From Rheinheimera sp. (lineage in GTDB: Bacteria > Pseudomonadota > Gammaproteobacteria > Enterobacterales > Alteromonadaceae), in assembly GCA_003482455.1 (NCBI GenBank), contig DMYW01000012.1, positions 4,965-68,964 of the forward strand: DNA of 64,000 nucleotides, read 5' to 3'. The position numbers and the translations under genes were made by a program. The notes under the pieces were generated by a model. The model searched no databases, was not told where the DNA came from, and worked only from the letters and a program-made list of their open reading frames with translations. Shown piece after piece: positions 28,000 through 38,108 of this stretch (position 1 is its first letter; each line of letters begins with the position of its first letter).

Positions 28000-30180
28000 A
28001 TGCATAAGACCTTACTCGCCTCCGCCATCATGTTGTCATTGTTAGCTGGCTGTGGCCCTAAACCTGATACCACAAGCGCCACTGCGCCCACAGCGGCAAC
28101 GGCAAGTGCCGCTTCTTCGGAGAGCAAAGTGCAATATCCAGTGACTAAACAAGGCGAGGTCGTCGATAACTATTTCGACAGTAAAGTCGCCGATCCATAC
28201 CGTTGGCTGGAAGATGACCGCAGCGCAGAAACTGGCGCTTGGGTCAAAGCGCAAAATGAGGTGACTTTTGGCTATTTAGCACAGATCCCATTTCGCGACC
28301 AAATCAAAAACCGCTTAAACGAGTTGTGGAACTACGAAAAGATCTCGGCGCCTAGCACCGAAGGTGCCTACACCTATTTCTACAAAAACGACGGCCTGCA
28401 AAACCAATATGTGGTGTATCGGCAAAAAGCCGGTGGCCAAGCCGAGGTATTTTTAGATCCAAACGGCTTCTCGGCCGATGGCACCACCTCGCTGGCCGAT
28501 TTGCAGTTTAGCGATGATGGCTCACTGGCTGCCTATGCCATTTCCGAAGGCGGCAGTGACTGGCGAAAAGTGATCATTATCAACGCCGAAAGCAAAGCTA
28601 AATTAGAACCGGAGCTGGTGGATGTGAAGTTCTCTGGCATCAGCTGGAAAGGCAATGAAGGCTTCTTCTACTCCAGTTACGACAAGCCAACGGGCAGCGA
28701 ACTGTCTGCCAAAACCGACCAGCACAAGCTGTATTACCACAAGCTTGGCACGGCGCAAAAAGATGACGTGGTGTTGTTTGGCGCCACTGAGGCTGAAAAA
28801 CATCGTTATGTGGGCGGTTCGGTCACTAGCGACGGCAAGTATCTGATTATCTCTGCCGCCAATGCCACGTCTGGTAACAAGTTGTTTGTTAAAGACTTAA
28901 GCAAAGCCGACAGCGCGCTGGTGACACTGGATGGCGAAGGGAGCTCGGACTACACCTTTATCGATTCGCAAGGCGATGTGTTGTATTTCCAAACCAACTT
29001 CAAAGCGCCGAATCAACGTTTGATTGCGGTCGATATGACCAAGCCAGCACAAGCCAACTGGCAAGACGTGATCCCAGAAACCAGCAATGTGTTGTCGGTG
29101 AGCAAAGGCGCGGGTTATTTCTTTGCCAACTACATGGTCGATGCTATTTCCAAAGTGCAGCAATACGATTACAGCGGCAAGTTAGTGCGTGACATCAGCT
29201 TGCCAGGCCTTGGCACTGCCACCGGCTTTGACGGCAAACGCAAAGACGACACGCTATATTTTAGTTTCACCAACTACAGCACACCGGGCAGCATTTATGC
29301 ATTTGAACCCAAAGCCGGCACGGTCAAAGTGCACTTCCAACCGGCGGTGAAGTTCAACCCAGACGACTATGAATCCAAACAGGTATTCTATCCATCCAAA
29401 GATGGCACCAAGGTGCCGATGATCATCACCTACAAAAAAGGCCTGCAGCTCAACGGCGACAATCCAACCATGTTGTACGGCTATGGTGGCTTTAACGTCA
29501 GCCTGACGCCGGCGTTTAGCGTGTCGAACTTGGTGTGGATGGAAATGGGCGGCGTCTATGCGGTGCCCAACTTACGCGGTGGTGGTGAATACGGCAAAGC
29601 CTGGCATGACGCAGGGATTCAGCTGAAAAAGCAAAACGTGTTTGACGACTTTATCGCCGCCGGTGAATACCTGATCGCCCAGAAATACACCGCTAGCGGC
29701 AAATTAGCGATCAAAGGCGGCTCCAACGGCGGCTTGTTAGTCGGCGCCACCATGACGCAACGCCCTGACTTAATGAAAGTCGCGCTGCCTGGCGTTGGCG
29801 TGTTGGATATGCTGCGCTATCACACCTTTACCGCCGGCGCCGGTTGGGCCTATGACTATGGTACGAGTGAACAATCGAAAGAAATGTTTGAGTACTTAAA
29901 AGGCTATTCGCCAGTGCATAACGTTAAAGCTGGTGTGGCGTATCCAGCGACCATGGTCACCACGGGTGATCACGATGACCGCGTGGTGCCTGCACACAGC
30001 TTTAAGTTTGCCGCTGAGTTGCAAGCCAAAGCGGGCGGTACCAACCCACAACTGATCCGCATTGAAACCAATGCTGGTCACGGTGCGGGTACGCCAGTGT
30101 CGAAAATGGTCGAACAAGCGGCGGATAGCTGGGCTTTCACGCTGTACAACATGGGTGTAACGCCGGCCAAAACCAACTAA
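28000..30180 (+). CDS. prolyl oligopeptidase (S9A), lipoprotein
   Basis: 726 residues from the ATG at 28000. Type II signal peptide with lipobox LAGC (Cys at about residue 19), then a Thr/Ala/Ser linker. The S9 beta-propeller domain ([21 protein letters not shown] opening) is followed by the alpha/beta-hydrolase domain. The catalytic triad is Ser575 in KGGSNGGLL, Asp in [12 protein letters not shown] (about 659-660) and His694 in NAGHGAG. It cleaves short peptides after proline. Lipidation puts it in the envelope, where it could trim imported peptides. A terminator hairpin follows at once. Confidence 0.93.
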   Translation: MHKTLLASAIMLSLLAGCGPKPDTTSATAPTAATASAASSESKVQYPVTKQGEVVDNYFDSKVADPYRWLEDDRSAETGAWVKAQNEVTFGYLAQIPFRDQIKNRLNELWNYEKISAPSTEGAYTYFYKNDGLQNQYVVYRQKAGGQAEVFLDPNGFSADGTTSLADLQFSDDGSLAAYAISEGGSDWRKVIIINAESKAKLEPELVDVKFSGISWKGNEGFFYSSYDKPTGSELSAKTDQHKLYYHKLGTAQKDDVVLFGATEAEKHRYVGGSVTSDGKYLIISAANATSGNKLFVKDLSKADSALVTLDGEGSSDYTFIDSQGDVLYFQTNFKAPNQRLIAVDMTKPAQANWQDVIPETSNVLSVSKGAGYFFANYMVDAISKVQQYDYSGKLVRDISLPGLGTATGFDGKRKDDTLYFSFTNYSTPGSIYAFEPKAGTVKVHFQPAVKFNPDDYESKQVFYPSKDGTKVPMIITYKKGLQLNGDNPTMLYGYGGFNVSLTPAFSVSNLVWMEMGGVYAVPNLRGGGEYGKAWHDAGIQLKKQNVFDDFIAAGEYLIAQKYTASGKLAIKGGSNGGLLVGATMTQRPDLMKVALPGVGVLDMLRYHTFTAGAGWAYDYGTSEQSKEMFEYLKGYSPVHNVKAGVAYPATMVTTGDHDDRVVPAHSFKFAAELQAKAGGTNPQLIRIETNAGHGAGTPVSKMVEQAADSWAFTLYNMGVTPAKTN

Positions 30181-30207
30181 GGTTAGGTCTGCAAAGTGAT
30201 CGGCAAT

Positions 30208-30236
30208 ACAGGCGCTTGCGGGCGCCTGTGTTTTTT
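30208..30236 (+). terminator. intrinsic terminator of the prolyl oligopeptidase gene
   Basis: ACAGGCGC, loop TTGCGG, GCGCCTGT, then GTTTTTT. It lies 28 bases after the stop, and its T-tract runs up to the GGAG ribosome-binding site of the GNAT gene, so readthrough may supply that gene. Confidence 0.85.
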
Positions 30237-30246
30237 GGAGACGGCG

Positions 30247-30807
30247 ATGACAGAGTGTTCGCGTTTAGCCTTTACCACGGCTCGTTTGCACGCTTGTTGG
30301 TTAGATAAAACCGACTGGCCTTATTATTGTGCGTTACAACAAAATCCAGCTGTGATGCGGTTCATTCGTGACATCGAATCGGAAGTGGCTATTGCCGTGC
30401 GCTTTCAGCAGCAACTAGCGTCAACGGACTTACAACGTAGCTACAGTTTGTGGCTGAGTGATGGACGTTTTGCAGGGCTTGCTGGTTTTTGGTTGGACGA
30501 AGATCAGCACAAAGCTGAGCTTGGTTTTATCTTAGTGCCAGAACTACAAGGGCAAGGGGTAGGGCGCGAACTGGTCAAGGCGCTTATCGCCGAGGCTTGG
30601 GCAGAACCCACAGTGCATAAGCTTGTTGCCACAGTGACCGCAGGCAACGAAGGCTCGCGCCGGGTACTGGTCAACAATGGTTTTGTGCAAGAAGGTTGTT
30701 TGCGTCAGCACTACTGGCTAGCGGGGCGTTGGCATGACGATTGGGTGTTTGGGCTGCTGCGCAGTGAAGCGGCGCCAAGCAGCACCGCTTCTAGTGTTAC
30801 AGACTAA
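30247..30807 (+). CDS. GNAT N-acetyltransferase (RimJ/RimL-like)
   Basis: 186 residues from the ATG at 30247 (TTGGAGACGGCG before it). Acetyl-CoA pocket LGFILVPELQGQGVGRELVKA with the Q/R-x-x-G-x-G/A motif, followed by VHKLVATVTAGNEGSRRVLVNNGFVQEGCLRQHYWLAGRWHD, typical of the RimJ/RimL subgroup that acetylates protein N-termini or small amines. Substrate cannot be assigned. Its stop codon overlaps the stop of the convergent MCP gene. Confidence 0.85.
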   Translation: MTECSRLAFTTARLHACWLDKTDWPYYCALQQNPAVMRFIRDIESEVAIAVRFQQQLASTDLQRSYSLWLSDGRFAGLAGFWLDEDQHKAELGFILVPELQGQGVGRELVKALIAEAWAEPTVHKLVATVTAGNEGSRRVLVNNGFVQEGCLRQHYWLAGRWHDDWVFGLLRSEAAPSSTASSVTD

Positions 30808-33191
30808 CCGCGCCGGTTTGGTAAGCCTCGCGTTGGCCGAGAGTTGCTAGAAGGCAGCGCTTTGTAACCGGCCGGCAACGCTTGCCGCGGTGGCGGCATC
30901 AGCTGCGCTTGGCCGGATAATTTAAAGGTGGCAACTTTTTCATTCAGCATGTCAGCTTGACTGCTCAGACTGACTGCCGCTGAAGTTGCTTCTTCGACCA
31001 GCGCAGCGTTTTGTTGCGTCATAGTGTCCATGCTCGCAACCGCTTTACTGACTTCACTTAAACCGACCGCTTGTTCATTCGATGCATTGGCGATGTCTGA
31101 CATCAAGCCATTTACTTTGCGCACCGCATCCACAATATTCTGCATGGTTTCGCCAGATTCCAGCACTTGCGTGTTGCCATGACCAATTTGCTCAACCGAT
31201 GCGGAAATCAGTTCTTTGATATCTTTGGCGGCATTGGCGGCGCGTTGCGCCAATGATCGCACTTCCCCCGCCACAACCGCAAAGCCACGGCCTTGCTCGC
31301 CGGCGCGTGCCGCTTCGACGGCGGCATTCAGCGCTAGAATATTGGTTTGGAACGCAATGCCGTCAATCAACGAAATAATATCGGCAATTTTTTCGGCCGA
31401 TTGATTAATGCCCGCCATAGTGCGCATGGTTTCATTCAGCAAATTGCCGCCTTTTTCGGCGATCTCCCGGGTATTTTCGGTTAATTGGTAGGCGACTTTA
31501 GCGTTTTCGGCATTCATGCGTACTGTTTGGGTCAATTCATCCATGCTGGCGGCTGTTTGTTCCAAACTCGATGCTTGTTGTTCGGTACGGCTAGACAGGT
31601 CTTGGTTGCCTTGACTGATCTCAGAGCTGGCTTGTTGGATGGTCAGGGCAGAAGTTTGAATGTCACCGAGCATTTCACCAAGCCGGTCGGCGGTTTGGTG
31701 ACAGGCTTGTTTGAGTTCTTCAAACAAACCGGCATAACTGCCGCTGACCCGTTGGGTTAAATCGCCGTCGGCAATGGCTTGCAGCACCTTACTGATGTCA
31801 TTGAGGCTGCGTCCCGCCAGACTGGTCATTTGGTTGACGCCTTGCGCGACTTGCAACATAAAACCAGCTTTGCCTTGTTCACTGATTTGATAAGAAAAAT
31901 CGCCTTGCGCCGTGGCTTGGATCACGCGGGCGACTTCTTCTTCCGCTTGGATCTCCAACGTTCTATCTAACCACTCCACCACGGTGCCGATACGTTGTTG
32001 CTGATCGTTAAACACTGGGCTGGCTTTCAGGCGGAATGAGCGGCCGCCGACTTTGATATTGGCGACATGGGTGGTCTGCAAGTTAGCCAGCAGCTGCTGC
32101 TGGTGATGCGGCTGTTTGTGGAAGATATCCATTGAACTGCCGAGAATATGTTCGGCATCAAATTGCGGTAAATCTTGGCGTAAATCATTGGCACTCGTAC
32201 GGAACAAATTCTGCAGCGCTGGATTTAAGAACACCACTTTGTGATGGACATCCGCAATCATCACGCAGACGTCTAAATTGTTCAGAGCATCGCGGATCCG
32301 CAAACTTTCGGTCATCAGCCGGGCTTTGTCGGCGTCCATTTGTTGGCGTAGCGCCTCTGCCGCCGCTGCGTCTTGTTGATTCTTTAATAGCGTTCTACGA
32401 GCGACATCCAATTGACCAAGCAAACTGTCGGTGGCGACATCACTGTCTAACGCCATGTCATAACGACCACTGGCAATGGCTTGCGCGACTTTAGTGACGA
32501 CCACAGGTTCGCCGCCAAGTTGCGCCATCACGCGGTTGGCGGTGCGTAGCGCCAAGCCAAAGGCGGCAACCGCAGCGAACGCAAATGCAATAACTTCCAA
32601 ATAACCTGCTAGCTCGGTGGAGGCCTCCATCGCGGCAATCTCTTCGTGTGCATATTTTTCCAGCAATTCTGCGTATTGCTCGTTGCGCTGTTCGAGATCA
32701 CCGAAGGCTTGATAAAACTCAGGCATTTTTTGTTGCTGTTGCGTGTAATTCAATAAAGCGCCTTCGACGGCTTGATTGGCTTGTGTGATGTAGTTTTCAA
32801 GCGTAGGTTTGAGCTGCTGCATTGCTTGTTTAAGTTGTGGTGCTAAGTCCAATTGTTCATTGGCTTGCAGTAGGTCACGAAAACGCTGCGCATGTTCTTG
32901 CACTTCGGTTTTGGTTTCGGCACCTTGAGCATTTAATTTTTGGCGTTGTTCATCTGTTGGTGATAACTGCAACTCGGCACCCGTCAGCATGGCTTTGAGC
33001 ACATCACCACGCAGCGCATCGTGCATCATATCGGCTTCAATAAAGTTGCTGCGGGCGGCAGCAATACGCTGACTTAAGTCGAGTGCTTGGCTGCCTACAT
33101 TGTCGCTATACCAAGCCGAAATCCCAACGAGTAATGCGCCAGCAACGCCAGCAATACCAATCTGTAGCAACTGATTCTTAAAGGATGCCAT
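30804..33191 (-). CDS. methyl-accepting chemotaxis protein with PAS domain
   Basis: 795 residues from the ATG at 33191 (AAGGACTTATCG before it), preferred over a longer frame from 33329. One helix, a helical periplasmic domain (about 30-190, Q/E-rich four-helix-bundle type), a second helix, then a PAS domain (LNNLDVCVMIADVHHKVVFLN to RIGTVVEWLDRT). A HAMP-like region and the cytoplasmic signalling hairpin ([34 protein letters not shown] around the CheA/CheW contact) follow. No NWETF-type tail for CheR. Ligand unknown; repellent or redox sensing by PAS is conjecture. Confidence 0.92.
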   Translation of the reverse strand: MASFKNQLLQIGIAGVAGALLVGISAWYSDNVGSQALDLSQRIAAARSNFIEADMMHDALRGDVLKAMLTGAELQLSPTDEQRQKLNAQGAETKTEVQEHAQRFRDLLQANEQLDLAPQLKQAMQQLKPTLENYITQANQAVEGALLNYTQQQQKMPEFYQAFGDLEQRNEQYAELLEKYAHEEIAAMEASTELAGYLEVIAFAFAAVAAFGLALRTANRVMAQLGGEPVVVTKVAQAIASGRYDMALDSDVATDSLLGQLDVARRTLLKNQQDAAAAEALRQQMDADKARLMTESLRIRDALNNLDVCVMIADVHHKVVFLNPALQNLFRTSANDLRQDLPQFDAEHILGSSMDIFHKQPHHQQQLLANLQTTHVANIKVGGRSFRLKASPVFNDQQQRIGTVVEWLDRTLEIQAEEEVARVIQATAQGDFSYQISEQGKAGFMLQVAQGVNQMTSLAGRSLNDISKVLQAIADGDLTQRVSGSYAGLFEELKQACHQTADRLGEMLGDIQTSALTIQQASSEISQGNQDLSSRTEQQASSLEQTAASMDELTQTVRMNAENAKVAYQLTENTREIAEKGGNLLNETMRTMAGINQSAEKIADIISLIDGIAFQTNILALNAAVEAARAGEQGRGFAVVAGEVRSLAQRAANAAKDIKELISASVEQIGHGNTQVLESGETMQNIVDAVRKVNGLMSDIANASNEQAVGLSEVSKAVASMDTMTQQNAALVEEATSAAVSLSSQADMLNEKVATFKLSGQAQLMPPPRQALPAGYKALPSSNSRPTRGLPNRRG

Positions 33192-33472
33192 CGATAAGTC
33201 CTTCTTAGACCTGAAAATTTTGAAGAGGGAGAGACGTCTTATTGCATTAAGCCTAGCCAACAAGACATAAAACGCCAGTCGACGTGGTTGGAACATCAGG
33301 AATTGCTTAACTGCAAAGCTAGTTAGCAAGTCGAGTGAAAATTAAAATTCTTGCGAAAAAACCGTAGAAAAAATTGAGAATAATTCACATTTACACCCAG
33401 TTACGGTTAAACAGTTGGCGGATTCTGCGCTATTGTGTATAACGCTTAAAAAGCCTGAGCTGGTGAGAAGTG

Positions 33473-34498
33473 ATGACCAAACCTGTGCAAACCTTAAAAA
33501 CCATCGCCCAAAAGCTGGGGGTGTCGACGGCAACTATCTCCAATGCCTTTAGCCGACCTGACCAACTGTCGGCGACACTACGTGAAAAAATCCTCGCCGC
33601 TTGCGCCGAAGTCGGTTACATGGGCCCGAACAAAGCGGCGCAATCGCTGCGCAAAGGCAGTTCTGGCATTATCGCTGTGGTGCTGTCTGATAGCTTGGAA
33701 TACATGGTCAGTGACCCGGTTGCGAGCCAATTCTTAAAAGGCGTCGCCACAGAACTTGAACGTAACAAACTGAATTTGTTGTTGTTCTCAGGTAGTGCCG
33801 CCAGTTTGGATTCGATTGCCGACTTTGTGGATGGTTTTATCTGCTACGGTGCGCCGCGCAATTTGGCTTTAGTTGAAGAACTCAAGCGGGCGCGCAAACG
33901 CGTGTTGACCGTGGACTTTGACTTGCCAGAACGTCCGTCCGTGAATATCGACAACGAACAAGCGGCTTATGAAGTGGCGCGTCGGGTATTGACGCCTGTG
34001 TCACGCGCGACCGTATTGGGGTTACGCTTGATTGATTCGGATACCAGCGGCCCGGTCGGCGATACGCCGATGTGGGACAACGAAAGTTCGATTGCCCACC
34101 GTCGTTTAGATGGTTATTTACGTGCTGCTGCAGAAGCGGGCGTCAGCTTGTCCAACCAACAGATTTGGCATATTCCGGTTAGCAGCCAGTATTTTGCCGA
34201 AGCAGCAGCACTGAGTGCGTTGCAGCAACAACCGCGGCCAGACGTACTGTTGTGTATGTCGGACTTGATCGCATTAAGTGCCATTCGGGTGGCACTGGCG
34301 CAAGGCTTGCGTATTCCGCAAGATGTGAAAATCGTCGGTTTTGACGGCATTGAGGAAGGCGTGCGCTACAACCCGTCGCTGACGTCGGTCTGGCAGTTCA
34401 GTGACGCCAAAGGCCGAGCAGCGGTGCAAGCGTTCTTGGCCGATAGCGACCAAAAACAATGGTTGCCGTATGAGATCCGCCAAGGTGAAAGCTGCTAA
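33473..34498 (+). CDS. LacI-family transcriptional regulator
   Basis: 341 residues. The N-terminal helix-turn-helix TLKTIAQKLGVSTATISNAF and hinge helix (GYMGPNKAAQSLRKG) are followed by a sugar-binding-protein-like domain (IIAVVLSDSLEYMVSDPVAS, then FVDGFICYG and the IVGFDGIEEGVRYNPSLTSV block). ATG at 33473 after GAGAAGTG. It is divergent from the MCP gene. Its operator is unknown, though LacI-type sites exist before the TonB receptor at 46.5 kb. Target and inducer not determined here. Confidence 0.9.
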   Translation: MTKPVQTLKTIAQKLGVSTATISNAFSRPDQLSATLREKILAACAEVGYMGPNKAAQSLRKGSSGIIAVVLSDSLEYMVSDPVASQFLKGVATELERNKLNLLLFSGSAASLDSIADFVDGFICYGAPRNLALVEELKRARKRVLTVDFDLPERPSVNIDNEQAAYEVARRVLTPVSRATVLGLRLIDSDTSGPVGDTPMWDNESSIAHRRLDGYLRAAAEAGVSLSNQQIWHIPVSSQYFAEAAALSALQQQPRPDVLLCMSDLIALSAIRVALAQGLRIPQDVKIVGFDGIEEGVRYNPSLTSVWQFSDAKGRAAVQAFLADSDQKQWLPYEIRQGESC

Positions 34499-34504
34499 CT
34501 TTCT

Positions 34505-34556
34505 GCTGCAGGCACAAAAAAGCCAACCTGACGGTTGGCTTTTTTGTGCCTGCAGC
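34505..34556. terminator. bidirectional terminator, perfect 24-bp stem
   Basis: Positions 34505-34528 and 34533-34556 are perfect inverted copies around a TGAC loop. The stem carries internal T/A-runs that give TTTTTT after GGTTGGC on both strands. It sits between the converging LacI and GGDEF/EAL genes. Confidence 0.93.
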
Positions 34557-34562
34557 CCGCGT

Positions 34563-36971
34563 TTAGTGCGCCTTAAGTCGCGCCAATAACGCTTCGTAGT
34601 CGGCTTGAAGTAACGGTTTGGAGAGCAGGTAACCCTGAATATAGTGACAACCGGCGGCGGCTAAATAATCCAGTTGTTCTTGGGTTTCAACGCCTTCGGC
34701 TGTGGTTGTCATCTGCAGTGATTTGGCCAGCTGTAGAATGTTTTCTAAGATGGCGCGGCCTTTGTCTGAGCTCATGCCCACGCGAATAAAACTTTGGTCA
34801 ATTTTTAAATGCTGCACTGGCAAACTCAGCACAGCTTCTAAGTTCGAGTGACCGGTGCCGTAGTCGTCGACGGCGATACTGATACCGGCTTTTTGTAACC
34901 GCAGCATGTTGGTGGTGGTGCGTTCAAACTCTTTGATTAAGCTGTACTCAGTGATTTCGACTTCAAGCAAACTCGGTGGAATATCAAATTCGCCGACCTT
35001 TTCAAAAATCGTGGCAATGGTTTTTTCGTCACACAAATAACGCGCTGACAAGTTAATCGACAACGGCAGTACGGTCAGACCTTGATCGAGCCATTGCCGA
35101 ATCGTGCGACAAGCACGGTCAATCACCAAACGATCCAGCGCCGGCATTAAATGGCTTTGTTCGGCGAGGGGCACAAACACGGCGGGCGATACCCACTGAC
35201 CATTATTGTTCCAACGGATTAACGCTTCGGCCGATGCTGGGTGACAGGTTTTGGCATCAAATTTCGGTTGAAAGGCGAAGAACAACTCATTTTGCCGAAT
35301 GGCTTCTTCCAATTGATGGCTCAGTAACGCATTACGTTGAATTTGTTCAGTCCACGCCATATTCACTTCAATCAAACTAGCGCGGCCTTGTTGTTTGGCT
35401 TGGCGCATCGCCAATTCCAGCTGCCGGTGTTTTTCATCCAGATCTTCGGGCACGGCAAAACTGACAAAACTGGCGCAATACGACAGTTGGTAGCGACGGC
35501 GGTCTAATTGTACTTCTTGGCTCAAAAATGCCGGCAGTTGTTGACGGATCACCAAGGGATTGTCGATACAACTTAATAAAAATTCGCCGCCGGATAAACG
35601 ACAGGCGTGCAGGTCATGCAGTGGCAGCTGTCTTAACAGCTGGGCGCAGGCTTTAATTAACTCATCACCTGCGGCAAACCCCATCGAATCATTGACAGTG
35701 CGAATGCTGTCGATATTGACCAGCAACAACTGCCCAGTAAAGCCGCGTAATTCAAGGTGGCGTTTAAAACCGTTGAGGTTAAACAGGCCGGTTAAGTCGT
35801 CATAAAATGCTAATTTTTCAATGGATTCGCGATAGGCAAACTGCTCAGAATTGTCTTTCACGAACGCGGTATAGACTCGTTGCTGGCCGCGCATGTTCTC
35901 TGCGATGGTGATTTCAATCGGAAAGGTTTCGCCAGTGCGTTTTAACCCTTCGATGTGTCGTAATTTGTTGATGACACCGTGGCGATATTTTTGTTGGTTG
36001 GTTTCAAATAGGTGGCCATCATGCTGAGTGCGAAAAGCTGGCGGTACCAAGATCTGCATGTCTTGATACAACAAGTCAGATTTGTGTTGATAGCCAAACA
36101 TCTGCACTGCTCGGTCGTTAATCATCACGATTTTGCCATTGCCATCTATGCTGACAATGCCGTCGGTAGTGCTATCAACTACTTGATTGGTAAAGATTTG
36201 TTCACGTTCACTGATAGATTTTTGCTGCTCAAGGGCATCAAAAGTGCTGTTCATCAGGGCTTCAAGTGCCGAAAACTCACTGTTGTAACTGACTTTAGCG
36301 CGGGCTCGCCCATCGCCTCTAGCAAATTGCTGCAGCGTTGCGGTGAGGTTGTGCAAGCGCCGATGCAAACTTTGCCGCGTTAACAAGAATATTGCCGTGG
36401 CGCTGAGTAACATACTCAGCACATACACCACAAAGTCATTGATGATTATTTCATTGACCAAACGATAGCTGGAGCTTAAATCGATTTTCAGATACAACCA
36501 GGCATGGCGACTGGATAATTCGGTGCTGCCAATTTCTGGCAGTGCCATCAGCACGCCGGTGTGTTCGGGGTCGTTTTGCTCTAGCAGATAAATTTGCCCG
36601 GCACGTGCTGCAGGCAGCGCTTGCACTTGCCGCATCAGAGTCATGTTATGTTGGGCTAAGGATTCTTGTTCCAGCGCAATTTGCGACGCGGCGATGATTT
36701 GGTATTCATGGCTAAACACCAGCACTTGCTCGACATCTTCGCGTTCAGCTTTAAGGGCCACCCAATTTTGTAAATAGGCGATGTTTTGTTGCGCCATCGC
36801 ATCTTGCAGCGTTGGCAGTTGTTCAAGCAGGTAACGAGTCAAAGTGTCGTGGTTTTGCTGTTGTAAATGCTGGCGGGTGTGGCCTGCATGCAACCAATAA
36901 AACAAGGCGCTACCGAGGATTAATACGATAGCAGTAACCACTACAGGGACTTGGCTAAAGCGTAACTTCAT
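34563..36971 (-). CDS. membrane GGDEF/EAL protein with PAS, degenerate GGDEF
   Basis: 802 residues. Helix about 8-28, periplasmic sensor (about 30-175), second helix, HAMP-like linker, PAS domain (VDSTTDGIVSIDGNGKIVMIND to YTAFVKDN), then GGDEF-like and EAL domains. The GGDEF loop reads RLSGGEFLLSC, so the Asp of GGDEF is lost and cyclase activity is doubtful. EAL looks complete: AEALIRW at about 579, SINLSARYL, EITEYSL, DDYGTGHSNLEAV and LKIDQSFI. It should hydrolyse c-di-GMP. Start overlaps the upstream SBP gene by four bases (ATGA). Confidence 0.88.
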   Translation of the reverse strand: MKLRFSQVPVVVTAIVLILGSALFYWLHAGHTRQHLQQQNHDTLTRYLLEQLPTLQDAMAQQNIAYLQNWVALKAEREDVEQVLVFSHEYQIIAASQIALEQESLAQHNMTLMRQVQALPAARAGQIYLLEQNDPEHTGVLMALPEIGSTELSSRHAWLYLKIDLSSSYRLVNEIIINDFVVYVLSMLLSATAIFLLTRQSLHRRLHNLTATLQQFARGDGRARAKVSYNSEFSALEALMNSTFDALEQQKSISEREQIFTNQVVDSTTDGIVSIDGNGKIVMINDRAVQMFGYQHKSDLLYQDMQILVPPAFRTQHDGHLFETNQQKYRHGVINKLRHIEGLKRTGETFPIEITIAENMRGQQRVYTAFVKDNSEQFAYRESIEKLAFYDDLTGLFNLNGFKRHLELRGFTGQLLLVNIDSIRTVNDSMGFAAGDELIKACAQLLRQLPLHDLHACRLSGGEFLLSCIDNPLVIRQQLPAFLSQEVQLDRRRYQLSYCASFVSFAVPEDLDEKHRQLELAMRQAKQQGRASLIEVNMAWTEQIQRNALLSHQLEEAIRQNELFFAFQPKFDAKTCHPASAEALIRWNNNGQWVSPAVFVPLAEQSHLMPALDRLVIDRACRTIRQWLDQGLTVLPLSINLSARYLCDEKTIATIFEKVGEFDIPPSLLEVEITEYSLIKEFERTTTNMLRLQKAGISIAVDDYGTGHSNLEAVLSLPVQHLKIDQSFIRVGMSSDKGRAILENILQLAKSLQMTTTAEGVETQEQLDYLAAAGCHYIQGYLLSKPLLQADYEALLARLKAH

Positions 36972-37969
36972 GGCAAAGCCTCAAGGTAGCTGCTGTTAAG
37001 CAAATCAGCGCATTGACATGGTTTTTCAATCAAACCACGGGCTGTTAGCGCTTGTTGGTAATGGGCGAGTAGCTGCTGGATATGCGGTTTGTTGTGGAAA
37101 AACTGCAATTGTTCGTCACGTCCCGGAATATTCAATTCGGCGAAGGTTAACGCCAACTCGCTGTCGGACAACTTCAACCGACGATTTAACAATGGCAGGT
37201 GTGCGCCTATGTCTTTTTTCACTCGATTGAGCGCTTGTTCATAGCTGTACAACATGCGGATCAGATCTTGGTCGCTAAAGCCGCGTTGCTCGCCTTTGCG
37301 CGCGATCAACACGTCGACAATTTCACCGGGAATTTGTTTGCTACTAAACAAGGTTTTGGCGCCAAGTTTGACCACGGCTGATTTTTCGGGCTCAAAGGTG
37401 ATCACCGCATCCACTTTGCCTTGCGCCATGGCTTGCGCATGTTCGGACACGCCCAGCGGTACCACAGTGAGGTCATGCTCTGTCAGCTGGTTTAAATCCA
37501 TCACCCGTTGCAGCACAAAAGCGCCGAGAGCGCTTTCTTCCACGCCAATGCGTTTGCCTTTGAGGGCATTGATAGACGGGATATCGGCTCGGGCGAGCAA
37601 TTGGTCTGCACCGTCAGAGAAATCAAAAATCCAAATCACTTCAATCGGTTCGCCTGCTGCGGCAAGACGCACGGCTTCATCGAGAGTGACGGCGGCTAAG
37701 TCAATCACGCCTTTTTGAAAACCGCTGATCACTTGACTGGCGGAGCGGTACTCGACGAGTTGGACATTGGGTTGATGAAACACCGCCAAGTCGCGGGCTA
37801 AATACAGCGGTTCATAGCCGGGCCAGACATTGGTACCAATACGCAGCGTGGGTTCTGGCGCGGGTTGGCAGGCACTCAGCAAGGTGACAAACAGTATGCC
37901 GCCAAGCGTGACCATTCGCTGCAGCCAACACCGCCAACCGCCTTTACATCGCCACGTTTGCATGCACAA
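36968..37969 (-). CDS. NMT1/THI5-like substrate-binding lipoprotein
   Basis: 333 residues. Signal peptide with lipobox LLSAC (Cys34), then TLRIGTNVWPGYEPLYLARDLAVF, the start of ABC-type nitrate/sulfonate/thiamine-precursor binding proteins, with DLAAVTLDEAVRLAAAGEPIEVIWIFDFSDGAD. No permease or ATPase gene is present. Instead the stop overlaps the start of the EAL protein (ATGA), a very tight pair. It probably binds a ligand and reports to the periplasmic domain of that protein. The ligand is unknown. Confidence 0.88.
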   Translation of the reverse strand: MCMQTWRCKGGWRCWLQRMVTLGGILFVTLLSACQPAPEPTLRIGTNVWPGYEPLYLARDLAVFHQPNVQLVEYRSASQVISGFQKGVIDLAAVTLDEAVRLAAAGEPIEVIWIFDFSDGADQLLARADIPSINALKGKRIGVEESALGAFVLQRVMDLNQLTEHDLTVVPLGVSEHAQAMAQGKVDAVITFEPEKSAVVKLGAKTLFSSKQIPGEIVDVLIARKGEQRGFSDQDLIRMLYSYEQALNRVKKDIGAHLPLLNRRLKLSDSELALTFAELNIPGRDEQLQFFHNKPHIQQLLAHYQQALTARGLIEKPCQCADLLNSSYLEALP

Positions 37970-38108
37970 CCTCCGCCTTTAGTTACTTGATGCTACCTAT
38001 TCCTTCGGTAGTTCTCTAGCAATACCACAAATAAATCAGAAGGTTAACAATAGTACAATTTCAAAGTGATGAAATTTTCGACTGCCTTACAGGCTGCTAA
38101 CAGTCAGC

